A DNA stretch of 64,000 nucleotides from Allofournierella massiliensis (GTDB taxonomy: Bacteria > Bacillota > Clostridia > Oscillospirales > Ruminococcaceae). Positions 1 to 8,741 of the stretch are shown in pieces (positions within the stretch are counted from its first letter, which is position 1; every line of letters starts with the position of its first letter). Position numbers and translations under genes: made by a program. A model generated the notes under the pieces. That model had not been told where the DNA came from. It worked only from the letters and a program-made list of their open reading frames with translations, and did not search any database. The stretch lies in NCBI RefSeq assembly GCF_004345265.1, contig NZ_SLUM01000018.1:1-64000 (forward strand), written 5' to 3'.

Positions 1-2
1 AA

Positions 3-47
3 CAGGAAGTGGAAATCTTCTACCGCTTTATCGGCAAAATCGAATGA
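3..47 (+). CDS. C-terminal tail of a putative serine recombinase (partial)
   Basis: A plus-strand frame enters from outside the window. It ends with the 14 residues QEVEIFYRFIGKIE and a TGA at 45-47. This tail resembles the very C-terminus of large serine recombinases of Firmicute conjugative transposons (DUF4368-type ends with an E-I-x-Y-x-F-I-G pattern). Such recombinase genes often lie at the extreme end of their element, beside the attachment site, and the next feature is a regulator gene cut off at its 5' side. The family call rests on 14 residues plus this context, so it is tentative. Confidence 0.4.
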   Translation, partial: QEVEIFYRFIGKIE

Positions 48-84
48 CACATCTTGAGATACCCAACAATATCTTTAACTAAGG
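48..84. mobile_element. probable end / attachment junction of an integrated element
   Basis: This short AT-rich stretch separates the recombinase-like tail from GC-rich sequence that begins inside an XRE regulator gene. Read upstream from the regulator, the frame is sensible back to about base 82 (E-T-G-Q-T-A-P-D-L). There the Trp expected before that motif is replaced by Arg, and a TAA follows at 76-78. The junction therefore probably lies near 82-84. Only one side of the element is in the window, so the core repeat cannot be defined. Confidence 0.45.
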
Positions 85-600
85 GAAACGGGCCAGACCG
101 CGCCGGATCTGGAACGGCTGCTGGCGGTGAGCAGGCAGCTGGGCACCACCACGGATTATCTGTTGACCGGGCAGCACCCGGCGCTGCGGGAGCAGGGGCC
201 GGACGCGGCCATCTTTTCGGTGGTGGCCACCGGCAGCACCATTGCGGGCCTGCTGGTGGCGGTAATGCTCTGGTACGAAAAGCAGAGCGCCATTGCCACC
301 GCAATCGGCCTGCTGGTCATGGTGATGGGCTGTGTGATCTACGCCATCGGCATGACGGTGGGCGAGCCTGCCAGCCGCCCCCGGGCAAGGCGGCGGTTCT
401 GGGCGGTGAATCTGTGGCTGCTGCCCTTCATCCCCCTGTCCCTGCTGTACAACGTCCTGCTGGGCGGCTTTGTCACTGCGCCCTATCCCGTCCCGGTATC
501 CCCGCTGGCGGGCTATGTGCTGTTCTGGGTGGTCTATCTGGGCGGCTGCGGCATGCTGGAATGGCGGCTGCTGCACGGCGCAAAAGGCAGGCAGAAATAA
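79..600 (+). pseudogene. XRE-family regulator with membrane domain, 5' truncated
   Basis: The frame encodes the last part of an XRE helix-turn-helix domain (PDLERLLAVSRQLGTTTDY followed by LLTG), the usual end of the Cro/C1-type fold. A C-terminal region with four hydrophobic segments follows, in two pairs, so the intact protein would have been a membrane-anchored DNA-binding regulator. The first helices of the HTH and the start codon are missing, and a stop at 76-78 blocks the frame upstream. A GTG at 127 could restart translation but would give a protein without a DNA-binding domain. The gene was probably interrupted by integration of the element to its left. A strong hairpin follows the stop codon. 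Confidence 0.7.
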
Positions 601-602
601 AA

Positions 603-637
603 ACGAGCACCTGCGTTTTCCGTGCAGGTGCTCGTTT
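603..637. terminator. bidirectional intrinsic terminator
   Basis: A perfect 12-bp stem (603-614 with 624-635) has a 9-nt loop and T-rich flank. It starts 3 bases after the regulator stop and lies just before the convergent M20 peptidase stop, so it can serve both transcripts. Confidence 0.85.
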
Positions 638-646
638 GCGTTTGGA

Positions 647-2434
647 TTATTCTTCCCGGGGCTCGTCCGCCTCCACCGGGGCTTCCTCCGCTTCGGGCTT
701 CGGTTCGGCAGCTTCAGCAGTCTCCACAGCCTCGGCAGGCTCAGTGGTTTCCGCCTTCTTGGGGGCAGCGCTCTTTTTGGGCTTTGCGGCCTTCTTCGGC
801 TGCTCTGCCGGGGCCTCCGGGGCGGGCTGTTCGTCTTTTGGCTGTGCAGTTTCCGGCGCAGGCTCAGCAGTTTCGGTCACAGGGGCCTCCGCTTCGGCCT
901 TGGCCCTGGGGGCTGCCTTTTTGCGGGCAGGGGCCTTGCGGGCGGGCTTTTCGGGGGCCAGCTCCGGCTTGCCGTTGCGGGCGCAGTAGCTGCGCAGCAG
1001 CTCCTGATAGAAGTTCACAGCCGGGGGCAGCGCCAGAATGGACAGGTTCTCGTTGGCCGCGTGAATGCTGGCGTACTGCTGTTTGTTGATCTCCAGCGGG
1101 GCAAAGCGCAGGGCGTTTTCCACCACGCCCTCATACATGTAGAACCGGGCATCGGTGCCGCCGGTCATGATGTAGGGGGCCACCCCGTAGCCGGGGTAGA
1201 TCTTGCCCATGGTCTCCTCCAGCAGCCGGAAGGCATCGCCGTTAAAGTTCACCTCGGCGCAGGCCGGGTCGGCCTTCAGCACCTCGGTATCCAGCCCGCA
1301 CTTTTTGGCAGCAGCGCGGATGATCTCGATGCTCTCGTCGGTACCCTGATGGGGCATGCAACGCATGTTAGCGGTGACCCAGGCCTGCTGGGGCAGCACG
1401 TTGTAGGCGGGGGAGCCCTGTGCCATGGTGAAGGCGCAGGTGGTGCGCATCATTGCGCCGGCCAGCGGGTTCACACGGGGCAAAAGGAAGCACAGCAGCG
1501 GCTCGAACAGCCACAGGTTGCCCAGCAGCAGCCGCATGCCGAAGCTCATGTTGGGGGCAAGGCGCTGGAACATCTCCCGCAAAGTGGGGGAGAAGCGGGC
1601 CTGGAAGGGGCTGTGCCGGTCGGTTTTGCAGATGAACCTGGCCAGCTGCACCAGAGCGGTGTTCGGCCCGGGGGCGCTGGCATGGCCGCCGGCGGAATTG
1701 GCGGCGAACTTCACGTCCGCATAGCCCTTTTCCACCACGCCCACCATGGCGTAGCGGCCCTTGACCCCGGCCATGGGGGAATCCATGATCATGCCGCCCT
1801 CGTCCAGCAGCAGGCCCAGATGGACCCCCTGCTCCTTGAGCCATGCGGCAATGGCGGGCGCGCCGTCGCCGCCCCATTCCTCGGTGCAGCTGGAGGCCAG
1901 GTACACGTCGCACTCGGGCTTCCAGCCCCCGGCCAGCAGCTCCTCCACCGCCTGCATGAAGCAGAACAGGCTGCCCTTGGTGTCCACGGTGCCGCGGCCC
2001 CATACCGAGCCCTCGGCGATCTCGCCGGAGAAGGGCGGGTATTTCCACTCGCCCTCAGCGGGCACCACGTCGTGGTGGCTCATGATCAGAATGGGCGCAC
2101 CGACGCCGCCGTCCTGCCCGGGGATTTTATAAATCAGGCTGCCGTTGAGCACCGTGCGGGTGGCCGCCTTGTGCACCAGCGGGAACTGCTCCCGCAGCAA
2201 TTTATGGAAGGCCTGGAACTTGCGGCGGCTCACCTGATCCTTTTCCGATACCGTCTCGCACTGAACCAGTTTGGACAGGGTCTCCGCATACTGCTGGGCC
2301 CGCTCCAGATCGGAATCCGGGAACTGGGCCGTGGCGGCGGAGGTAGGCTTCATCTGGATGGCACGGGCGGCTGCAACGCCCAGCAAAACGAGTAAAATCA
2401 GGATGAGAATGAGCAGGATCCATAAAGCGATCAT
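647..2434 (-). CDS. M20-family carboxypeptidase with N-terminal anchor and charged tail
   Basis: This 595-residue zinc peptidase belongs to the M20 Gly-Xaa carboxypeptidase/PM20D1-like group. One membrane segment (residues about 3-22) should anchor it, with the catalytic domain outside. Visible motifs are MSHHDVV (zinc His near 120), WGRGTVDTKG (bridging Asp near 151), TEEWGGD (catalytic and metal Glu near 185) and TGGTDARFY in the C-terminal lid. From about residue 488 an Ala/Pro/Lys/Glu-rich tail of about 107 residues follows; the catalytic family does not need it and it may bind cell wall. The ATG at 2434 was chosen because GGAGG precedes it by 7 bases; a longer open frame to 2557 lacks such a site and runs through the promoter. 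It converges on the broken regulator. Confidence 0.88.
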   Translation of the reverse strand: MIALWILLILILILLVLLGVAAARAIQMKPTSAATAQFPDSDLERAQQYAETLSKLVQCETVSEKDQVSRRKFQAFHKLLREQFPLVHKAATRTVLNGSLIYKIPGQDGGVGAPILIMSHHDVVPAEGEWKYPPFSGEIAEGSVWGRGTVDTKGSLFCFMQAVEELLAGGWKPECDVYLASSCTEEWGGDGAPAIAAWLKEQGVHLGLLLDEGGMIMDSPMAGVKGRYAMVGVVEKGYADVKFAANSAGGHASAPGPNTALVQLARFICKTDRHSPFQARFSPTLREMFQRLAPNMSFGMRLLLGNLWLFEPLLCFLLPRVNPLAGAMMRTTCAFTMAQGSPAYNVLPQQAWVTANMRCMPHQGTDESIEIIRAAAKKCGLDTEVLKADPACAEVNFNGDAFRLLEETMGKIYPGYGVAPYIMTGGTDARFYMYEGVVENALRFAPLEINKQQYASIHAANENLSILALPPAVNFYQELLRSYCARNGKPELAPEKPARKAPARKKAAPRAKAEAEAPVTETAEPAPETAQPKDEQPAPEAPAEQPKKAAKPKKSAAPKKAETTEPAEAVETAEAAEPKPEAEEAPVEADEPREE

Positions 2435-2527
2435 TGGCAGGGGCCTCCTTTGGCTTGTATCAAAAAACGCGCGGAGGGCGCGGAAGATAGCTGTATCTGG
2501 CTGGCGGGCATCTGCCCGCCATGTTTT

Positions 2528-2557
2528 AGTATACCACAGACCAAAACCTTCTGGCAA
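2528..2557 (-). promoter_or_regulatory. promoter of the M20 peptidase gene
   Basis: On the minus strand TTGCCA (2552-2557) and TATACT (2528-2533) are separated by 18 bases. The leader to the ATG at 2434 is about 85 bases. Confidence 0.6.
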
Positions 2558-2591
2558 GGCACGGGGAAAGGCCTTTTTTCAGAGTCCGGAA

Positions 2592-2645
2592 AAGAAAAAA
2601 CGGCGGCTGCCGTATCCCGCTTTCGGGGAAATACGGCAGCCGCCG
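2592..2645 (-). terminator. glnS terminator
   Basis: A perfect 15-bp stem (2601-2615 with 2631-2645) is followed on the minus strand by a T-rich tract (complement of 2591-2600). It lies 29 bases beyond the glnS stop. Confidence 0.85.
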
Positions 2646-2673
2646 GTGTAATTTAAAGCAAGTGTGCGAAAAC

Positions 2674-4341
2674 TTATTTCTGCTCCAGAGTCTTGCTGAA
2701 GCTGTCCTTCAGGGTGACGATGCGGTTCCACACGCCCGGGTGCTTGGAGTCCGGGGTGAAGTAGCCCATGCGCACGAACTGGAACTTCTCGCCGGGCTTG
2801 GCGTCGGCCAGGCTGGCCTCCAGCTTGGCGCCCTTCAGAACCTTCACGGAATCCGGGTTCAGGAAGTCCTTGTAGTCGCTGCCTTCGGGCAGCTCGCCCA
2901 TGTTCTCCTGAGTGAACAGCTTGTCGTACAGGCGAACCTCGGCGTCCACCGCGTGGGCGGCGCTCACCCAGTGGATGGTGCCCTTCACCTTGCGGCCGTC
3001 CACGGGATTGCCGTTGCCGGTCTCCAGGTCAGCGGTGCAGCGCAGCTCCACCACTTCGCCGTTCTCGTCCTTGATGACCTCGTTGCACTTCACGATGTAA
3101 GCGCCCATCAGGCGAACCTCGCCGTCCGGCTTCAGGCGCTGGAACTTCGGCGGGGGTACCTCGGCAAAGTCGCTCTTCTCGATGTACAGGCTGCCGGAGA
3201 AGGCCACCTTGCGGGTGGAGGTGTCGTTTGCGGCCTTGTTGGGGTTGTTGGGAATATCGAAGTACTCCACCTTGCCCTCGGGGTAGTTGGTGATGGTGAG
3301 CTTGATGGGCTCGGTCACGGCCATCCGGCGCAGAGCGGTGGTTTCCAGCTCGGTGCGGATGCAGTACTCCAGCAGGCGGTAGTCCACCAGGCTGTATACC
3401 TTGGAAACGCCGGCCTTCTTCACGAACTCAAAGATGCTGGAGGGGGTGTAGCCGCGGCGGCGCAGACCGCACAGGGTGGGCATGCGGGGGTCGTCCCAGC
3501 CGTCCACGATATTTTTCTCCACCAGCTCGCGCAGGTAGCGCTTGCTCATCACGGTGTTGGACACATTCAGGCGGGCGAACTCGCGCTGGATGGGGAAGGG
3601 CCCCAGATGCAGGTTGTTGATGACCCACTCGTACAGGGGGCGATGGTTCTCGAACTCCAGGCTGCACATGCTGTGGGTGATGCCCTCGATGGCGTCCTGA
3701 ATGGGATGGGCAAAGTCGTACAGGGGGTAGATGCACCAGGCATCGCCCTGACGGTGATGGTGGGCGCGCACGATGCGGTAGATGGCCGGGTCACGCATGT
3801 TCATGTTGGGGCTGGCCATGTCGATCTTGGCGCGCAGGGTGCGGCTGCCGTCCGGGAACTCGCCGGCGCGCATGCGGCGGAACAGATCCAGGTTTTCCTC
3901 CACGCTCCGGTCGCGCCAGGGGCTGGGCTTGCCGGGCTCGGTCAGGGTGCCCCGGTACTCCTGCATCTGCTCGCGGGTCAGATCGCACACATAGGCCTTG
4001 CCTTCCTTGATCAGCTGCTCGGCGTACTCGTAGCACTTCTCAAAGTAGTCGCTGCCATAGTAGATGCCGCCGTTGGGCACAGCACCCAGCCAGCGCAGAT
4101 CCTCTTCGATGCTCTTCACATACTCGTCGTCCTCGCGCACGGGGTTGGTGTCGTCGTAGCGCAGGTTGAATTTGCCGCCGTAGGCGTTGGCAATGCCCCA
4201 GTTGATCCAGATGGCCTTGGCGCTGCCGATGTGCAGGTAGCCGTTGGGCTCCGGCGGGAACCGGGTGTGAATCTCCTTTACGCGGCCTTCCGCCAGATCC
4301 GCGTCGATGATCTCGGTGAGAAAATTGTTCGGCTTTTCCAT
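2674..4341 (-). CDS. glnS: glutaminyl-tRNA synthetase
   Basis: This class I synthetase charges tRNA-Gln with glutamine in the cytosol. Its 555 residues match the usual bacterial GlnRS length. The HIGH signature appears as HIGS (residues 37-40) within PPEPNGYLHIG, and the KMSKS loop as VMSKR near residue 270. The C-terminal half has the two beta-barrel anticodon-binding domains. The ATG at 4341 gives the family-typical N-terminus; a GAGGAG lies about 14 bases upstream, a long spacing. Many Clostridia instead make Gln-tRNA through GatCAB, so GlnRS here implies direct charging, although GatCAB could still serve Asn-tRNA. It is monocistronic, with its own promoter and terminator. Confidence 0.97.
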   Translation of the reverse strand: MEKPNNFLTEIIDADLAEGRVKEIHTRFPPEPNGYLHIGSAKAIWINWGIANAYGGKFNLRYDDTNPVREDDEYVKSIEEDLRWLGAVPNGGIYYGSDYFEKCYEYAEQLIKEGKAYVCDLTREQMQEYRGTLTEPGKPSPWRDRSVEENLDLFRRMRAGEFPDGSRTLRAKIDMASPNMNMRDPAIYRIVRAHHHRQGDAWCIYPLYDFAHPIQDAIEGITHSMCSLEFENHRPLYEWVINNLHLGPFPIQREFARLNVSNTVMSKRYLRELVEKNIVDGWDDPRMPTLCGLRRRGYTPSSIFEFVKKAGVSKVYSLVDYRLLEYCIRTELETTALRRMAVTEPIKLTITNYPEGKVEYFDIPNNPNKAANDTSTRKVAFSGSLYIEKSDFAEVPPPKFQRLKPDGEVRLMGAYIVKCNEVIKDENGEVVELRCTADLETGNGNPVDGRKVKGTIHWVSAAHAVDAEVRLYDKLFTQENMGELPEGSDYKDFLNPDSVKVLKGAKLEASLADAKPGEKFQFVRMGYFTPDSKHPGVWNRIVTLKDSFSKTLEQK

Positions 4342-4407
4342 AGCTGATTCTTCGCTCCTCTTATTTTGAAGGGGCCCACGGCGGGGCCCCAAGCGCTCTA
4401 TTCTCCC

Positions 4408-4436
4408 ATTTTACAGGATTTTGCCCCGCTTTGCAA
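4408..4436 (-). promoter_or_regulatory. glnS promoter
   Basis: Minus-strand TTGCAA (4431-4436), a 17-base spacer and TAAAAT (4408-4413). The leader contains a GC-rich hairpin (about 4372-4390) before the glnS ribosome binding site. Confidence 0.7.
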
Positions 4437-4472
4437 CACAGAAAGCGGGGCAGAAAAGGGGCAAATGGACGC

Positions 4473-6380
4473 TTAAAGCCGATCGGGATGCAGAAACCGG
4501 CGCAGCTCGTCGGCATCCATGGGCATGGCGTAGTAAAAGCCCTGCAGATAATCCGCCCCCAGCTTCACCAGCTGCTGGGCCTGCTGGCGGCTCTCCACGC
4601 CCTGGGCGATCACCAGTTTGCCGCAGTCGTGCACGAAGTCGATCAGGTGAGCCAGCAGCTTCGGATCCCGGGCAAGGCAGGTGCGCATCACATAGCGGTC
4701 CAGCTTCACCGCCCCCGCCTCGGGCAGATCCAGAATACGGGTCAGGTTGGAATGCCCCGCGCCGAAGTCGTCCACCGTGATGGCGGCCCCGGCCGCAAAC
4801 AGCTGCCGGATAAGCAGGGGCACTCCGTCGGTGCCCCGCAGGCTGCGGCTTTCGGTGAGCTCGAAGGCCAGCCGGGAGCAGGGAACCCTCTTTTCCCGGG
4901 CCATGCGCACGAAGCGGTCGGCAAGATCCGGCGCGGCCAGCTGCAGCGGGCTCAGGTTCACGCTCACCCGCTCCACCGACCGGAACAGCTCTGGATCGGC
5001 AGCCATGGCTTCCAGAAGAGAATCAAAGATCACATCGCCCATCCGCTCTGCCAGCCCGCTGCGCTCGGCAATGGGCACAAAGGCGTCCGGCCCAAGCAGA
5101 CCCAGCTGTTCGTCGTCGATGCGGGGCAGCACCTCCAGCTGCACCGTTCGCCCGGTGCGGGCATCCAGCACCGGCAGATAGCGCAGCGCAAAGCGGCCCC
5201 GGTCCAGCGCGCCGGTCAAAGCGCGGCGCACCGCCAGCGTGCGCTGCAGGCGGGCCAGTGCCTGATCGTTCACCCACTGGGGCGCGGCATGAACCGGCCC
5301 GTCCGGGGTGAATTCCTCCAGAAGATCCAGCAAAAGCAGCGCCTGATCCAGATCCGGTGCGCAGCGCAGCCCGTCCATCAGGATGGCGGGCTGGGTCAGG
5401 GTGACGGTGCAGCCCTTCAGAGCCCAGCCTTCGTTCAGCCCGGTGGCCAGCTCGGCCATCTGGCTGCTGAAGCCCTCCCGGCTGCCCTGGCTGAACACCA
5501 CAAAGCGGCCTGCCTGGCTGAGGTAAAACACCGTGCAGCGGGGCGTTGCGGCGCGCAGCCGTTTTGCGGTCGGGGCCAGCCATTGGGCGGGGGAAATACC
5601 GCCTGCGTCGTTTGCAGGGGCGAGGCGCAGAAAGGCAAGGCAGTATGGCTTGTGGAACTGGTAACAGTCCCACAGGGTATCGGAAAGGGCGCGGTAGTTG
5701 GGGCATCCGCTGGCGGAGTGAATCTGGCTGCCGGGCAGCGGCGCACCCAGCGCCGCGGGAAGCAGAGCCAGCGCCACCACAAACCAGAACAGGCGCACGT
5801 TGCCCGCGGTCAGCTGCAGCGGCATTGCTGCCAGCACAAAACCGGCCATGCAGCCGGCGCATTGCCGCCCCGGGCCCGGTTTGGCCCTGCGCATCCAGAG
5901 GCAGCCGAAGACCAGCAGCAGCCAGCAGCAGGCCAGAAGCGGCAGATACAGCGGCTCGTTTTCAAAGCCGCCCTGTGCCCGGGGCCGGTAAAGCAGCCCC
6001 AGCCAGGGGCTGAGCAGCGCGGCCAGAATTCCGACGCAGCACACAAGGCCGGTCAGCCGCATCATCCGGCGCAGCTGCTTCCCGGAGACCTTTGCCAGAA
6101 ACAGGGTGCACAGCACAAAACAGGCAAAAAACAGAAACTGGCTGATCATCCAGGCTGCCAGCAGCAGACAGGCTGCCCGGTCCGGCAGCCAGGGCCAGGC
6201 CCCGGCGCGCACCGGGGTGGCCAGAACATCCAGCGCGGTGGCGGCAAGGGCGCTGGCGAACGTGCGATACAGGGCGGCGCGGGTCAGGGTGTGCGCGCCA
6301 CGCCGCATCAGGCAGATCAGAGCCAGCGCGGCCAGAAACACAAATGCCGCCATCTGAAAATAAATGTTGTAGTGGATCAT
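4473..6380 (-). CDS. membrane EAL-domain protein, probably catalytically impaired
   Basis: This 635-residue protein has about seven N-terminal membrane segments (residues 1-230), a linker that may be a remnant GGDEF fold, and a C-terminal EAL domain. EAL enzymes hydrolyse cyclic di-GMP. Seen motifs are LEVLPR in place of EALxR, VNLSPLQL, FELTES, VDDFGAGHSN (Asp537/Asp538), VKLDR (Lys559) and LQGFYY (Gln613). The AEGVE motif reads AQGVE, so the metal-site Glu is Gln593 (codon at 4602-4604). Loss of this acid in the family is expected to abolish or greatly lower hydrolysis, so the protein may act as a c-di-GMP sensor. Its ATG overlaps the GGDEF stop (ATGA), and GGAGG precedes it by 7 bases, so the two genes are translationally coupled. 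Confidence 0.85.
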   Translation of the reverse strand: MIHYNIYFQMAAFVFLAALALICLMRRGAHTLTRAALYRTFASALAATALDVLATPVRAGAWPWLPDRAACLLLAAWMISQFLFFACFVLCTLFLAKVSGKQLRRMMRLTGLVCCVGILAALLSPWLGLLYRPRAQGGFENEPLYLPLLACCWLLLVFGCLWMRRAKPGPGRQCAGCMAGFVLAAMPLQLTAGNVRLFWFVVALALLPAALGAPLPGSQIHSASGCPNYRALSDTLWDCYQFHKPYCLAFLRLAPANDAGGISPAQWLAPTAKRLRAATPRCTVFYLSQAGRFVVFSQGSREGFSSQMAELATGLNEGWALKGCTVTLTQPAILMDGLRCAPDLDQALLLLDLLEEFTPDGPVHAAPQWVNDQALARLQRTLAVRRALTGALDRGRFALRYLPVLDARTGRTVQLEVLPRIDDEQLGLLGPDAFVPIAERSGLAERMGDVIFDSLLEAMAADPELFRSVERVSVNLSPLQLAAPDLADRFVRMAREKRVPCSRLAFELTESRSLRGTDGVPLLIRQLFAAGAAITVDDFGAGHSNLTRILDLPEAGAVKLDRYVMRTCLARDPKLLAHLIDFVHDCGKLVIAQGVESRQQAQQLVKLGADYLQGFYYAMPMDADELRRFLHPDRL

Positions 6381-8274
6381 GGCCGTTCCTCCCGTGCTCC
6401 AAGCTCCCGCAGCCCGCGGGTGGATACCCAGCAGCCCCGGTTCCGCTTGGCCGCGTAAAGGGCCACGTCCGCCTCCTGATAGGCCTGATTCAGGGGGACG
6501 GCAGCCGGGTCGAACAGATGAACGCCCACGCTCACGCCCACCGGAACGCCCAGCTCCAGCTTGCTGGCAAGGCCGGGCAGCTCGGTGCAGATGCGGCCGG
6601 CCAGTGCCTCGGCAGTGGCCCAGTCCGCGCCGGGCAAAAGCACAAGAAACTCATCGCCGCCCAGCCGTACGGGGGTACCGGAGGCGGCACTCAGCTGCTC
6701 CAGCAGCCGGGCAACCTCCCGCAGCAGCACATCGCCCACCGGGTGGCCCAGCAGGTCGTTCACTTCCTTGAAATGGTCCAGATCCATCATCAGAAGGGCT
6801 GCCTGTTTGGGCGGGTCGGGCCGGGCCGGGCCAGCAGCTCGTTTATCTTTACGCGCAGCACCCGCCGGTTGTACAGATTGGTCAGGGGATCCCGGTTGGC
6901 CCGCTGGCGCAGCTCATCCTCCCGGCGGCGTTCCTCGGTGATGTCCTCAAAGGTCACGATGGCGTGGGTGGGGGCCTGCCCGGGAATGCGCACGGCGGTC
7001 AGGGTCACACGGGTCCAGCGGTATTCGCTCTGATCCGGCCTGCGCACCAGAAAATCGCCCTGCACCGGCTCCTGGGTGGTGCGGATCCGATGGAACAGCG
7101 CCAGGAATCCGGTGGAGTGCTGGGGAGCCACTGTGCCGTTCTGAGCCAGAGTGGCAGGTTCCACCGGCGCCCCGGTCCGGGTGGTGTCGGTCTCATCGCA
7201 GGCGGTCATGGTATGGCCGGCCAGATCGTAAACAAACAGGGTGATGGCGGTGTGCTGAAGAGCCATTGCCAGCAGCTGATTGCTGGTGCGCAGCGAATCC
7301 TCGGCCCGCTGTACCTGGCCCTCCCGCTGGCGGTGATAGATGGTCAGCAGCACCAGCATCACCACCGAAGCGGCCAGCATTTTCAGCGCCATGATCATCA
7401 CCAGCCTGGTCTCCTGGGCGTTGGTGGCCAGCAGGGCGCTCCGGGGTACATCCTGATAGAGATACCAGTCCCGGATGCCGGTGGAAACGCACAGCCAGGC
7501 CACCGCCCCGTCGCCGGTGCCGGCGGTGCCGAAGCTGCCGGTTTCCTCTTCCGGCAAGCTGCCCAGCGTGCGGCCGGCATCGGTGTTCCAGAAGCTGCCG
7601 CCGGGCTCCAGCTGGTATTTCAGGTTGTCGCAGGCATAGATCACCATGCCGTCTGCCTGGAACACCGCCACCCGGCTTTCGTCCGACAGGCCGTACAGCG
7701 TGAGTGACCGGGCCACCTGCTCCACCTTCAGAACGCCCAGCACCGCGCCGGTTACCGGCTGCTCCGGGCTCACCCGCACCGGCACATACACATAGAACCG
7801 GTCGTCCTTGTAGGTGGGGCTGTTGTAAACGGCGGAATAGCCGCTCTGCCCGTCGAAGGCGCTTTCCAGCGCTTCCTCACTGGAAAGATCCAGTGAAATG
7901 CCCTGGGACGAGATGGCCTGTTTGTCCAGCGAGACGGCCCACATCTGGGCAAAATCGCTGCGCTGGAAGTATTCGTCCAGCAGCTGGCGCACATCCTCCT
8001 CGCTGCTGCCGGCGGGCAGGCTGGCGATGGCGGTGGCCGCCCGCTGCACATAGCTCATCTGCTGTTCCAGATAACTGTTCAGCGCAGCGATGCTGGAGCG
8101 GGCGGTATTCTGCAAAGAGTCCTGGCTGGAAGCAATGGTGTAACGGTTAAGCTGAAGAGTGAAATCCAGTGTGCTGAACACCAGCGTTACAAACAGAAGC
8201 ACAAGCCCCAGAAGGGCGAGCCAAAGCTGCCGGGCGGTGGACCTCCAGCGGCGGAAAACGGACAAATGTTTCAT
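6377..8274 (-). pseudogene. Cache-PAS-GGDEF diguanylate cyclase, frameshifted
   Basis: Two overlapping frames form one gene. The first (8274 to about 6790) encodes a membrane segment, an extracellular Cache-like sensor domain, a second membrane segment, a PAS-like domain, and the start of a GGDEF domain (DPLTNLYNRR). It ends early in a TGA. The second frame continues exactly with LLMMDLDHFKEVNDLLGH and the intact active site LGGDEF. The break falls in three tandem GGGCC units (6818-6832). Removing one unit joins the frames as ELLARPDPPKQAALL, a natural GGDEF sequence. A product of the first frame alone would be a sensor without cyclase activity. The ATG at 8274 has AGGAG about 10 bases upstream. 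The gene is either a recent pseudogene, phase-variable, or carries a sequencing error. Confidence 0.8.
6818..6832. repeat. (GGGCC)3 tandem repeat at the GGDEF frameshift
   Basis: Three perfect copies of a 5-bp unit lie inside the GGDEF coding region. Each unit gained or lost changes the reading frame; two copies would restore it. Confidence 0.85.
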
Positions 8275-8482
8275 CAGAAGATCACTCCTCTGGCCTTGGG
8301 ATTCCGGGCAAAAAACAGCCATGGCGGCGTGGAAAAGCAGAATTGCCCAATCTTTGGCTTTTCTGGTTAAAATTATAGTAAAAAGCAGCCGGGCGTGCAA
8401 GCTTTAACCATACAATTCGCGCAGGAATTTTTCCGCCTGTGACCCCAAAATCGGTAAGATGTGCCAAAGTAAGCTGTAAACA

Positions 8483-8511
8483 TTGACAGGAACACGGCAC
8501 TGTGGTAATGT
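8483..8511 (+). promoter_or_regulatory. promoter of the YitT-family gene
   Basis: Consensus TTGACA (8483-8488), a 17-base spacer and TAATGT (8506-8511). The start site would be near 8518. Confidence 0.7.
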
Positions 8512-8517
8512 AAAATA

Positions 8518-8741
8518 GCGAACGCCCATGCGCGTATTTAATAGGTAAAAGCGCGGGGCAAGGCGTGACCGCGCGCAAAAGAATAACGGTCCGCCGCCGG
8601 CGGCAGCAGTGCCCCGGGGCGGGCGAAAAGCGAACGCTGCCCGCGCGGCGCCGCCCGGTTTTGGGTGGCCTGTTTGCGGGCAACGGGTTTTTTTGTGCGA
8701 AACAAAGCTGGGCGTCAAAGGTGAAAAAGGAGCGATGAGGC
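8518..8741 (+). other. long GC-rich leader of the YitT-family gene
   Basis: About 225 bases lie between the promoter and the GTG start, with no credible reading frame. The stretch is rich in self-complementary GC blocks. Around 8659-8694 a possible hairpin (CCCGGTT pairing with AACGGG) ends in seven Ts, which could act as a conditional terminator before the gene. No known riboswitch class is recognised. The remaining 8275-8482 is the upstream region of the divergent GGDEF gene and shows nothing else. Confidence 0.35.

Noticed and set aside
470-2395. 641-codon plus-strand open frame opposite the M20 peptidase gene
   Set aside because: It mirrors a real coding strand in GC-rich DNA, has no ribosome site and its translation is His/Gly/Gln-rich low-complexity.
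4360-4472. T-box leader for glnS
   Set aside because: The leader is only about 60 bases after the promoter and lacks T-box motifs.
6790-8400. Treating the two GGDEF frames as two separate genes
   Set aside because: The second frame begins in mid-domain with no ribosome site, and the two halves together make one standard Cache-PAS-GGDEF protein.
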